Shown one piece after another: positions 28,022 through 34,206 of a stretch of 64,000 nucleotides of DNA. Every line of letters starts with the position of its first letter. Positions within the stretch are counted from its first letter, which is position 1. Origin of the DNA: an uncultured Verrucomicrobiales bacterium (GTDB lineage Bacteria > Verrucomicrobiota > Verrucomicrobiia > Verrucomicrobiales > Akkermansiaceae); assembly GCA_937951675.1 (NCBI GenBank), contig CALFBI010000009.1, positions 1 through 64,000 on the forward strand. The letters run 5' to 3'. The notes beneath the pieces are model-generated. The model had not been told where the DNA came from. It did not search any database and worked only from the letters and a program-made list of their open reading frames with translations. A program made the position numbers and the translations under genes.

Positions 28022-28510
28022 TTATTTATTTATTTTAGATAAAACGATTTTCACCAAATGGAGGTGAGAACTGCTCGTGAACTCATAAGGGCATTTTACC
28101 TCCACCCTGAAAACGGCTCCTTTTTTGAGGTTCTCAGGTATTGAAAACAACTTAGCACACTTTTCTAAACTCGAACTCGTATGATCGACCGCACCGATTA
28201 AATTCTCTTTCTGATCATACAGCTTTAACCATACCCCAGTAATCTGACGCGCCTCTTCAATTCCTAACTCCTGAGTCACTTTCAAATTGAAAACAACCCT
28301 CTTATTTGAGGAATCAGAGACGAACTGTGAAGCAACAAAATGAGGCTCTAGCTCCGAAGCATCCACAAGGATGCTCCACTGTTTCCCCCCTTCGAGAATC
28401 GGTTGCGTCTCCGTAAAAGCAGTCGCTTCTTTCATTTCTTCAGAAACTTCTTCTGATTGCGCTGTCAAAAGAAGCATGGAAAAAACGGCTATTATAAATT
28501 GAATTTTCAT
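28022..28510 (-). CDS. Secreted protein of unknown function
   Basis: A 162-residue protein with a signal peptide (FIIAVFSMLLLTAQS). The mature chain carries alternating hydrophobic segments (KRVVFNLKVTQELG, VWLKLYDQKENLIG, HLVKIVLSKI) typical of a beta sandwich. No family is recognised. It is first of the three-gene set 28510-27162. Nothing convincing is visible in the 118 bases between its start and the gene remnant at 28629. Confidence 0.62.
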   Translation of the reverse strand: MKIQFIIAVFSMLLLTAQSEEVSEEMKEATAFTETQPILEGGKQWSILVDASELEPHFVASQFVSDSSNKRVVFNLKVTQELGIEEARQITGVWLKLYDQKENLIGAVDHTSSSLEKCAKLFSIPENLKKGAVFRVEVKCPYEFTSSSHLHLVKIVLSKINK

Positions 28511-28628
28511 TTGGTTTTCAGCGAGGGCCTCACCTGCACAAGGGTATTACTTAATACCAGAAACGCGCTTCGACCAAAAGAAGAAAGGCTTTCACGATAA
28601 CAAGTGAGACTCTTGAGCCTTTGGGCCT

Positions 28629-28823
28629 CTATTCCTTTGAGTTAAGATCCTCCTCTACCCGGCCCATTGCATGGAGAAACGGCTGATCCCACACGCTCGA
28701 AGTTTCAAGATAAGCCCGACATAGCCCTTTCATTTTGTTAAGACGGACATCGAAAAAACCTGTTATTTCTCGTTCTGCAATATGGCGAGGTAAATGGTTC
28801 CAAAGCGAAACGAAACTCCGAGG
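28629..28823 (-). pseudogene. Gene remnant lacking a start codon
   Basis: An open stretch of 64 codons ends at a TAG and looks coding (for example RLNKMKGLCRAYLETSSVWD), but a TAA stands directly before its first codon and no start is available. A second frame from an ATG at 28840 gives 25 residues and then stops. This looks like the 3' part of a gene cut off at the left boundary of the cassette island. The family is not recognised. Confidence 0.35.
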
Positions 28824-28850
28824 TTAATCGCAATCGGCATCACCAGTTTG

Positions 28851-29473
28851 TTAGTTTCTTGATGGTTCTAGGTTTTCGAGTTCAGTTTTGATGTTTGATC
28901 GAGCTCGTTTTTCGAACTGCGTAAAGAACTCGGTTGTGTAGATTCGCTGAGAGAGGAAACTCTGTAAAACCGACCTCCTACCAACAACAAAATCTACTTC
29001 CGGGACAGAGATATATTCGCGTCTAATCGCGGATCGATAGAGCTCGTAATCTTCTGGCGGCGACCCAAGGATACTGAGGTCGATATCAATGATTAAGCCC
29101 TCGTCGGACACCCAGATTTAACTAGTTTAGGATCAGTAGCCAAGATCAAGCGCTCTACGTCACCTCCCATAGAGCCTCCAATGAATGAGCCGAGGGAATC
29201 CGCGAAATACTGTGCGCTCTTCGCCTCGTTATGGCTACCTAGTGGTTCATAGACGGCGGCGTGAAACCAAATCGCGAGTTCAACGGTATCATCCCCATCG
29301 GCCGATGCGTCCAGCCAAGAGAGCATCCGATCGATGTGCAACAGGTTGTGGTAACTTCGGTGCACTTCCAGATACCGCTCCTTCAGATCGTCAAAAATGC
29401 CACGAACCCTCTCGTCAGCTAATCCGAGGCGCTTGCACACCTCTGTGAATCGTTGTGCGTTCGCATGATCCAT
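28851..29473 (-). pseudogene. Frameshifted HD-superfamily phosphohydrolase-like protein (COG4339-like)
   Basis: Two frames together give one about 207-residue protein of the family annotated as predicted metal-dependent HD phosphohydrolase. The first part runs from the ATG at 29473 (MDHANAQRF) through HRSYHNLLHI and LAIWFHAAVYEP. The second, in the -1 frame from about 29110, runs through DEGLIIDIDLSILGSPPEDY and IRREYISVPE. The frame change lies close to 29105, and no slippery heptamer is visible. The usual His-Asp pair is His-Ala here, so activity would be lost even without the frameshift. The start is 8 bases after an attC-like core, so it is a cassette gene. Confidence 0.8.
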
Positions 29474-29480
29474 TTTCTTG

Positions 29481-29598
29481 AACGTCAAAGCGATGTCACT
29501 GCTACAGGCGGCTCCAGTCCGACGAAGGGGTTAAAGGTTCTTATATTCATAATAAACTACTCGGCGGTAGCGGATTGCCCAGCAGCATCTTGTTCTGC
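29481..29598. other. attC-like site a
   Basis: Outer cores are AAC at 29481 (GTTCAAG on the minus strand) and GTTCTGC at the right end, preceded by CTT as in the other sites. The inner arms GCTACAGGCGG and GGCGGTAGC pair partly. It separates the HD-family cassette from the remnant upstream. Its right arm GGTAGCGGATTG resembles the arm of site e. Confidence 0.6.
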
Positions 29599-29626
29599 CT
29601 TGTAGGCTATCGACCGCTTGGTGGTC

Positions 29627-29746
29627 TTACTTAACGGCGCGGAAAAGAATGCGTAGCTCCTCCAATCCCCTTGCCCCAAACCAGTCGTGGCTCGCTAGGT
29701 AGGCGACGACTGCTACCGCTAGAGTTGCACCACAAATCCGACCGAC
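29627..29746 (-). pseudogene. Short cassette remnant without start codon
   Basis: A 39-codon open stretch with coding character, including a hydrophobic run (ATLAVAVVAYLA) and a helical end (ARGLEELRILFRAVK). It begins inside the stem of attC-like site b directly after a TGA and has no start codon. It fills the gap between sites a and b, where a full cassette would be expected, so it is probably what is left after a deletion. The product is unknown. Confidence 0.35.
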
Positions 29747-29843
29747 TCAGCGCGCTTTTGATAGTTCTACCACGCTCCCTCCTCCAGTCAAAGCCTCAGA
29801 CCCACCAGCGCGGTCGGATTTGTGGTGCTGCGCATTGTTAGCT
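29727..29843. other. attC-like site b with an 18-bp perfect stem
   Basis: GCACCACAAATCCGACCG (29727-29744) pairs perfectly with its complement at 29811-29828. The outer core on the right is GTTAGCT, which overlaps the stop codon of the 415-aa gene. The opposite outer core is missing: where GTT should be, the minus strand reads AACTCTAGC. The half-site state fits a deletion at the junction with the neighbouring remnant. Confidence 0.65.
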
Positions 29844-31085
29844 CTCTTCAGCTTCTTTCGATCTCCTTGCCGATGTCAAACCAAGAATTCCTCCTGAAGG
29901 AGTTGCTTCATTGTGGGACTTTCCGAGTAGGCGACCAGGTTCGATTGAGAGAACTTCCACTGTTCTCGCCGAAAGCAAAGCCAGAGCATTGCCGGCATTC
30001 TCCAAGTCAACATCCTTTAGATGCGCCATATGATCACGGTATCCTATAAACGCTTTCGCGGTAGACGTCTTGAACCTGTAATCCTCTTCCAGTCTGATCG
30101 TATTGCCATATTGTAGCGCACTGAACCAGCCAAGCCATACCAATGGAGCGAGAAACGGTAGACGAGTGAAGGCGTGATGCCAGTAGTCATCTCCACTCAA
30201 GTCGACCGAGAACGCAACTCCGACCATTGCCAGAATGGTAACGATGAAAACAGTCATCCAACCACGCCGAGGTATTACTAGCTTGTTCGCTCGCTCCTCA
30301 AAAGAGGCCGCGAGACCCACACTCGCCGACCCCGGCAACAAACCCTCGATAGTAGCCCGAATCGACTCTGCCTCGCTAACTAAACCCTCCAACTTCGTCT
30401 TGGCAGTTGAAGCATCATGAGAGAGAGCCTCTGTATCGGCGTTCCTCTGAGTCAACGTTGCTATGGTTGACCCCGCTTCCGTCGCCGCTGTCTCGACGGC
30501 GTCCCGAAACCCTAAAGCTGAAGCTCGAGTTTCTGTTAGCTCAGTTAAGACAGCCTCTAGAACGGTTGCTCTACTATCAAGAGCGTCAAGACGCTCCTCT
30601 CGAATCGCAATCTCTTCCGCGCGGGTTTCTAATGCAGCCGCTTTGGCTTCCAATTCCTTTGTCGCCCTTTCTGCCCGCTCTGCCGCCTCTGCGATATCGC
30701 CAGCGAGAGATGATAGCTGTCGCCCCTCCTCTCCAGTAGATCCCGTAATGAAGAGCGTCAACGATGCACCCAGAAGTTGATTCAGTTGTGTTACAAAATT
30801 TCTAACATGATTGTATTTCTGGGCGACTAGCTGGTTGAGCTGGGCATCAATATTCGGCATAGACGCTAGTGCTGACGCCTTAGCCGCTTCATATCCTGCA
30901 CTGAATCCAGCAGGTGCCCTTACTCGACCAAAGAGTCTGCTAATCGTTCCTACGATGTCATTTACTTCATCAAGAGAAAGATCGGGATAGTGTTGCTCCC
31001 AGAGTTGCGTGTTCTGTTGGGCTGCCTCGTAAACCTCCTCCCATCGAGTGGCTAACGTTTGAATGCGTTCTTGAATATCTGCCAC
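29838..31085 (-). CDS. Cassette-encoded coiled-coil membrane protein
   Basis: A 415-residue protein of unrecognised family. The N-terminal 120 residues are helical. Residues about 125-265 form a long Ala/Glu/Arg coiled coil (AAERAERATKELEAKAAALETRAEEIAIREERLDAL shows the heptads). Two membrane helices follow (WMTVFIVTILAMVGVAFSV about 275, LPFLAPLVWLGWFSAL about 310), then a cytoplasmic tail with EDYRFKTSTAKAFIGYRDHM. This layout recurs in accessory and defence-island proteins, but no function can be assigned. The start is GTG, with an in-frame stop upstream, 18 bases after the GTT of repeat copy 2, so the message would be nearly leaderless. The stop overlaps the attC core. Confidence 0.85.
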   Translation of the reverse strand: MADIQERIQTLATRWEEVYEAAQQNTQLWEQHYPDLSLDEVNDIVGTISRLFGRVRAPAGFSAGYEAAKASALASMPNIDAQLNQLVAQKYNHVRNFVTQLNQLLGASLTLFITGSTGEEGRQLSSLAGDIAEAAERAERATKELEAKAAALETRAEEIAIREERLDALDSRATVLEAVLTELTETRASALGFRDAVETAATEAGSTIATLTQRNADTEALSHDASTAKTKLEGLVSEAESIRATIEGLLPGSASVGLAASFEERANKLVIPRRGWMTVFIVTILAMVGVAFSVDLSGDDYWHHAFTRLPFLAPLVWLGWFSALQYGNTIRLEEDYRFKTSTAKAFIGYRDHMAHLKDVDLENAGNALALLSARTVEVLSIEPGRLLGKSHNEATPSGGILGLTSARRSKEAEES

Positions 31086-31102
31086 GGCGATTTTTTTCGG
31101 CT

Positions 31103-31288
31103 AACAGTCTTATTATAGGAATGAAGGAGTGATATTCGTTTCGGATATCACTTGGGAAGGATTAGACTTTAGAATCTCTCTTTTCTTTAACATGCATCAA
31201 GTTATAAAAGATAAAACCCGGATATCACAAGGCTCTTTTTAATTTAAGATGTCTTAACCTTTCACTTTTCCGAAACAATCAATATTCG
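31103..31288 (-). repeat. 186-bp attI-like repeat, copy 2
   Basis: It matches copies 1 and 3 over the full length with scattered substitutions. Its end on the minus strand is CTGTT, then AGCCGAA. The 7-mer GTTAGCC at this junction matches GTTAGCT at the far end of the next attC-like site at six positions. The 95 bases on its other side, up to attC-like site c, hold no ORF and may be the truncated start of another cassette. Confidence 0.78.
31112..31117 (-). promoter_or_regulatory. -10 box of attI-like repeat copy 2
   Basis: A TATAAT on the minus strand, followed by AAGACTGTT. It would drive the 415-aa cassette gene from within the repeat. A clear -35 is not seen. Confidence 0.5.
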
Positions 31289-31383
31289 AGTTTTTAGCAC
31301 TCTCCTATCACAATCAAACAATCGTTTAAATCAATCCATGTGAGCCCCCCTTATTTAGCGGACCCGAAAAGACTATTGTGAGC

Positions 31384-31515
31384 AACGTTTGAGGTGTGGC
31401 TCCAGATATGGCTAACGCCGAATGACCTGCGGATACCAGATCGGTCACACCGAAGCAAGTAGACCTTCGAAAACTCTCAGCGCGTATCTGGCTGTCCCCC
31501 ACCACCTTGTTCGGC
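31384..31515. other. attC-like site c
   Basis: AAC at 31384 faces GTTCGGC at 31509-31515. Inner arms CCAGATA (31402-31408) and TATCTGG (31485-31491) pair perfectly around a loop of about 76 bases, and CTTGTT precedes the right core as in the other sites. It closes the frameshifted cassette gene that ends at 31519. Confidence 0.6.
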
Positions 31516-31518
31516 AAG

Positions 31519-31949
31519 CTAGTTTGTCCATGTGACCTCGGAAAAATCGTCCCTGTCTTCCAACATTTTTTGCATGGTTTCAGACACTCTCTCTATGGCA
31601 GAGCTTGTGTCCACCTTCCTAAAAAGCTTCTTCATAAAACTTGGCTCGGCAGTGATGAAGGCGGCAAACTCGCAGTTACCTTCCGTCTTCTGATAATAGC
31701 ATTCCCGTCTTCATCAATGTCGTCCACAGGATCACATCCAATCCAGAGCGGGAAATCACTATTCTCGATATAAGCTAACCAACCCCAATCCTCACATAGA
31801 ATATCTTCAGTAGCTACACCATATGCAGGTAGCTCATCCCGAAAATACTCAGCAAGACGCTTACCCCAACACCCGGGGTTAACCGTCTCTTCGTCTTCGT
31901 TCTCGTATTTGGGAAATGACGACGAAGTGAATTCTACGTGGGTTTTCAT
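31519..31949 (-). pseudogene. Frameshifted cassette gene of unknown function
   Basis: The first frame starts at the ATG at 31949, seven bases after the attC core, and encodes MKTHVEFTSSSFPKYENE through DWGWLAYIENSDFPLWIGC. The natural continuation lies in the -1 frame from about 31695: CEFAAFITAEPSFMKKLFRKVD through DDFSEVTWTN, ending at 31519 next to attC-like site c. Joined, they give about 143 residues of a small acidic cytoplasmic protein that resembles an uncharacterised bacterial family. Unshifted, the frame would give 105 residues with a non-native tail. The function is unknown. Confidence 0.75.
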
Positions 31950-31956
31950 TTTACCA

Positions 31957-32070
31957 AACGGCCAAAGTCATCTCACTCCTGACCGGGGGCAAGGCTTCGA
32001 TTGTGGATTAGATGGTATGGCGGATTGAACTCGCGGCGAGGCAGGTGTTGAGAGCTACGCCTTGTTCTGC
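31957..32070. other. attC-like site d
   Basis: The outer cores are AAC at 31957 (minus strand GTTTGGT) and GTTCTGC at 32064-32070, preceded by CGCCTT. The inner arms pair poorly (TCTCACTCCTG against CAGGTGTTGAGA), so the site is less regular. It begins 11 bases after the end of the PEP-CTERM cassette gene. Confidence 0.5.
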
Positions 32071-32080
32071 GTTTTACGGA

Positions 32081-32728
32081 TTAGATCCTACGACGATAAT
32101 TGATTAACGCCACACCTCCTATTCCCATAAGAAATAGTGAGGTAGCTTCAGGTATTACGCTGATTATTATCTGTTCGCCTCCAGCGGTATCGCCATTAGA
32201 ATCAAATAAGACATGCCCATCAACATATCCACTGAAATCGCCATCAATATCCAATATAGTGAAATCATAATTTTGAACTCCGGTAGTAACAGCACCGTCA
32301 TTTTGAGCCATACCTCCAACTAAATTAAAAAAATTATTGCTGTGAGATCCAATACCTCGCAGTTCTAAGCCAGCTCCATTAGAACCTAAATCAACAGAAG
32401 CACCGCTATCTAAAAATGGTAACCCTGAAAAATCATAACTAGCACCTGAAATAACGAGAGATTCAATAACGAGAGGTGTAGATGAGTTATACACTAAAAA
32501 CTCTTCAAAGTTTGATGCTGAGAAAAAAAGCTCACCATTGACTGTGCTTTCAGAAGATAACATAGCGTTTGGATTAAATGTGCTAAAATCAATACTCCCA
32601 TTTCCGTTAATCATCACGCCTCCACTAGATAAAGGAGAAACATATAATGTTAGCGTCGCAGCTTGGCTATGCAGAGAACAAAATGCCGATATAAATATTC
32701 CCATTGATACTTTATTGATCATTTTCAT
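32081..32728 (-). CDS. PEP-CTERM-like secreted protein on an integron cassette
   Basis: A 215-residue protein with a signal peptide (MGIFISAFCSLHSQA), a Ser/Gly/Asn-rich beta domain and a C-terminal sorting signal: VIPEATSLFLMGIGGVALI followed by YRRR. The motif reads PEA where the consensus has PEP. Exosortase/PEP-CTERM proteins are cut and anchored during export, usually in exopolysaccharide-making bacteria. The start lies 25 bases after the core of attC-like site e. The gene is notably AT-richer than its neighbours, which suits a transferred cassette. Confidence 0.82.
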   Translation of the reverse strand: MKMINKVSMGIFISAFCSLHSQAATLTLYVSPLSSGGVMINGNGSIDFSTFNPNAMLSSESTVNGELFFSASNFEEFLVYNSSTPLVIESLVISGASYDFSGLPFLDSGASVDLGSNGAGLELRGIGSHSNNFFNLVGGMAQNDGAVTTGVQNYDFTILDIDGDFSGYVDGHVLFDSNGDTAGGEQIIISVIPEATSLFLMGIGGVALINYRRRI

Positions 32729-32752
32729 TGTTAGTTTGAATTATTTCTGCAG

Positions 32753-32875
32753 AACGTCGAAGTCCACACATCCGCTACCGGGAGCGCGGCTTCGACTGGG
32801 GTTTAGGGTTGTAATTGTCAGTGAAAATTCGACTCATGGCGGGTAGCGGATTGTGGTGCGACGCCTTGTTCTCCG
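32753..32875. other. attC-like site e
   Basis: The best formed of the five. The left arm CCACACATCCGCTACC pairs with GGTAGCGGATTGTGG, and the outer parts are AGAACGTCG on the left and CGACGCCTTGTTCT on the right. The right core GTTCTCC is identical to the 7-mer at the platform/cassette junction at 33316-33310 on the minus strand. The left core gives GTTCTGC, identical to the right core of site d. The 3' end of the 161-aa gene runs into this site. Confidence 0.8.
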
Positions 32876-33303
32876 TTGTTTGTTTCCGGTTGGTCGGAGC
32901 GGATGAAGACGCTGTGATGGTTCTCGCAAAGAATCCAGTTCATCCCTCGATCCACCACGTAATACTCAAATCCATGCATCTCTTCGATGACTCGGATGAT
33001 CCCGCCGCCTGTGGCCTCGGCAATCCAATACTTGCCGTCTTCTTCGGTCGCGAGGAACCAATAATCGGCAGATGGATCGAGGTAGTCCCGCAGCCATTGA
33101 AGCGGATCGTCGGGCTGCTCGGATGTGATCGGATCGCGAAATGACTCCCACAGCCAGATCGACTTCAAATCCCGAGTGCCGTTGCGCAGAAACTTGTCGG
33201 CGATTCGATTCAGGATTCCTTCCCACTTCGTGAGACGCACGAACTCGAAGTCCGAAATCGACTTATCTCGGACTGCTTTCGTGATTGCGTCTCGCAGAGC
33301 CAT
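32818..33303 (-). CDS. Cassette-encoded protein of unknown function
   Basis: A 161-residue soluble protein, rich in Trp and acidic residues (WLWESFRDPITSEQPDDPLQW, ADYWFLATEEDGKYWIAEAT). It recalls small SMI1/KNR4-like or other cassette-borne proteins, but I cannot place it. The last 20 residues (from about GEQGVAPQ) are translated from attC-like site e, a common feature of integron cassette ORFs. The ATG lies 10 bases after the GTT end of repeat copy 3, so it is the first gene of its array and should be transcribed from the platform promoter. Confidence 0.82.
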   Translation of the reverse strand: MALRDAITKAVRDKSISDFEFVRLTKWEGILNRIADKFLRNGTRDLKSIWLWESFRDPITSEQPDDPLQWLRDYLDPSADYWFLATEEDGKYWIAEATGGGIIRVIEEMHGFEYYVVDRGMNWILCENHHSVFIRSDQPETNNGEQGVAPQSATRHESNFH

Positions 33304-33313
33304 TTCTTTGGAG

Positions 33314-33499
33314 AACAGTGTTATTATAGGAATGAAGGCGTGATATTCGTTTCGGATATCACTTAGGAAGGATTAGAATCTAAAATCTCTCTTTCGCTTA
33401 ACATAGATGAAGTTATAAAAGATAAAACCCGGATATCGCAAGGCTCTTTTTAATTTAAGGTCTCTTAACCTTTCACTTTTACAAAACAATCAATATTCG
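33314..33499 (-). repeat. 186-bp attI-like repeat, copy 3
   Basis: Full-length copy; the minus strand ends ACACTGTT then CTCCAAA. The 7-mer GTTCTCC at this junction is identical to the right core of attC-like site e, as predicted if the adjacent cassette was inserted here by an integron integrase. The hairpin GTGATATTCG...CGGATATCAC is intact. The second GGATATC copy has one change (CGC for CAC). Between this repeat and the yqeY start (33500-33685) there is no integrase and no convincing ORF. Confidence 0.8.
33323..33328 (-). promoter_or_regulatory. -10 box of attI-like repeat copy 3
   Basis: A TATAAT on the minus strand, six bases from the terminal GTT. It is placed to transcribe the cassette gene that starts at 33303. 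Confidence 0.5.
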
Positions 33500-33685
33500 C
33501 TAGTGAGGAGTGATGAGCCTGTAGGTTCTTCACCCGAAACAGTCGTCGTTAAAGCAATCGTTTGATTTAATGGGTTGCTTTATTTTAGATGTCGAATCAG
33601 CCCCTCTTTTTTAGCCGCTTATTTTCTTATCCTGGCTAAAAGATTCGCTCTTCCCAAAGAACAAAAAAAGGGTCAGGCTTTCGCC

Positions 33686-34138
33686 ATGTCATTTGAAGCT
33701 CAATTACTCGATGAATTAAAGACTGCAATGAAGGCCAAAGACGCCTTGAAGCTGACTGTTCTGCGCGCCCTCAAAACAGCGATCACGAATGCTAAAATCG
33801 AGAATGGAAGCATTGATTCTTCGATCTCCGAGGCTGACGCGATGAGTCTTGTCCGAAAACAAATGAAGCAGCGCCAAGATGCTTCGACCCAATTCAAGGA
33901 CGCGGGACGTTTAGACCTGGCTGAGAAGGAAGACGCGGAACTCGAAATTTTAAGTTCCTATCTCCCTACCCCTCTGACTCCAGAAGAGATCAATGTAATG
34001 GTTGCTGAAATTGTAAAGGAGACGGGCGCAAGCTCTAAAGCAGATATGGGCAAGGTGATGAAGCTGGTGCAGGAAAAAGCGGATGGCCGCGCAGATGGCA
34101 AATTATTGTCACAAGAGGTCATGAAGCACCTTTCCTAA
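33686..34138 (+). CDS. yqeY: GatB/YqeY domain protein
   Basis: A 150-residue, all-helical protein that matches the stand-alone YqeY family, related to the tail domain of GatB: LLDELKTAMKAKDALKLTVLRALKTAI, YLPTPLTPEEI and KADMGKVMKLVQEKADGRADG. The family is thought to bind tRNA or aid amidation, but the role is unclear. The open frame begins at 33575; the ATG at 33686 gives the family N-terminus. It is the first core gene to the right of the cassette island. Confidence 0.92.
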   Translation: MSFEAQLLDELKTAMKAKDALKLTVLRALKTAITNAKIENGSIDSSISEADAMSLVRKQMKQRQDASTQFKDAGRLDLAEKEDAELEILSSYLPTPLTPEEINVMVAEIVKETGASSKADMGKVMKLVQEKADGRADGKLLSQEVMKHLS

Positions 34139-34206
34139 TTAATCATTAGATCATAAGGCCACTTAAAAGGGTTCCTCCACCCTTCATTCCTTAAAGATCT
34201 CACGCT

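Larger units (their letters stand above)
28851..33499 (-). mobile_element. Integron-like cassette island with two attI-like platforms and five attC-like sites, no integrase
   Basis: All genes read on the minus strand. Platform copy 3 (33499-33314) is followed by three cassettes (33303, 32728, 31949) ending in the attC-like sites 32753-32875, 31957-32070 and 31384-31515. Platform copy 2 (31288-31103) is followed by the 415-aa cassette and attC-like 29727-29843, then a remnant, attC-like 29481-29598 and a broken HD-family gene. Boundary 7-mers pair with the outer attC cores as integron theory predicts. The left edge is uncertain; no attC was found after the HD-family gene. Confidence 0.75.

Noticed and set aside
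28763-28840. A 25-residue ORF (MPIAINLGVSF...) after the HD-family pseudogene
   Set aside because: It overlaps another coding-like frame, has no ribosome-binding site, and is too short to judge.
28851-29111. The 86-residue ORF starting at GTG 29111 as an independent gene
   Set aside because: It encodes the C-terminal half of the HD-family protein in the -1 frame of the preceding ORF, so it was merged into one pseudogene.
31519-31700. Programmed -1 frameshifting in the 31949 cassette gene
   Set aside because: No X-XXY-YYZ slippery heptamer or following pseudoknot could be seen near the break.
33500-33685. A truncated integrase next to platform copy 3
   Set aside because: I checked both strands for tyrosine-recombinase motifs and saw none. 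The upstream extension of the yqeY frame is not conserved-looking.
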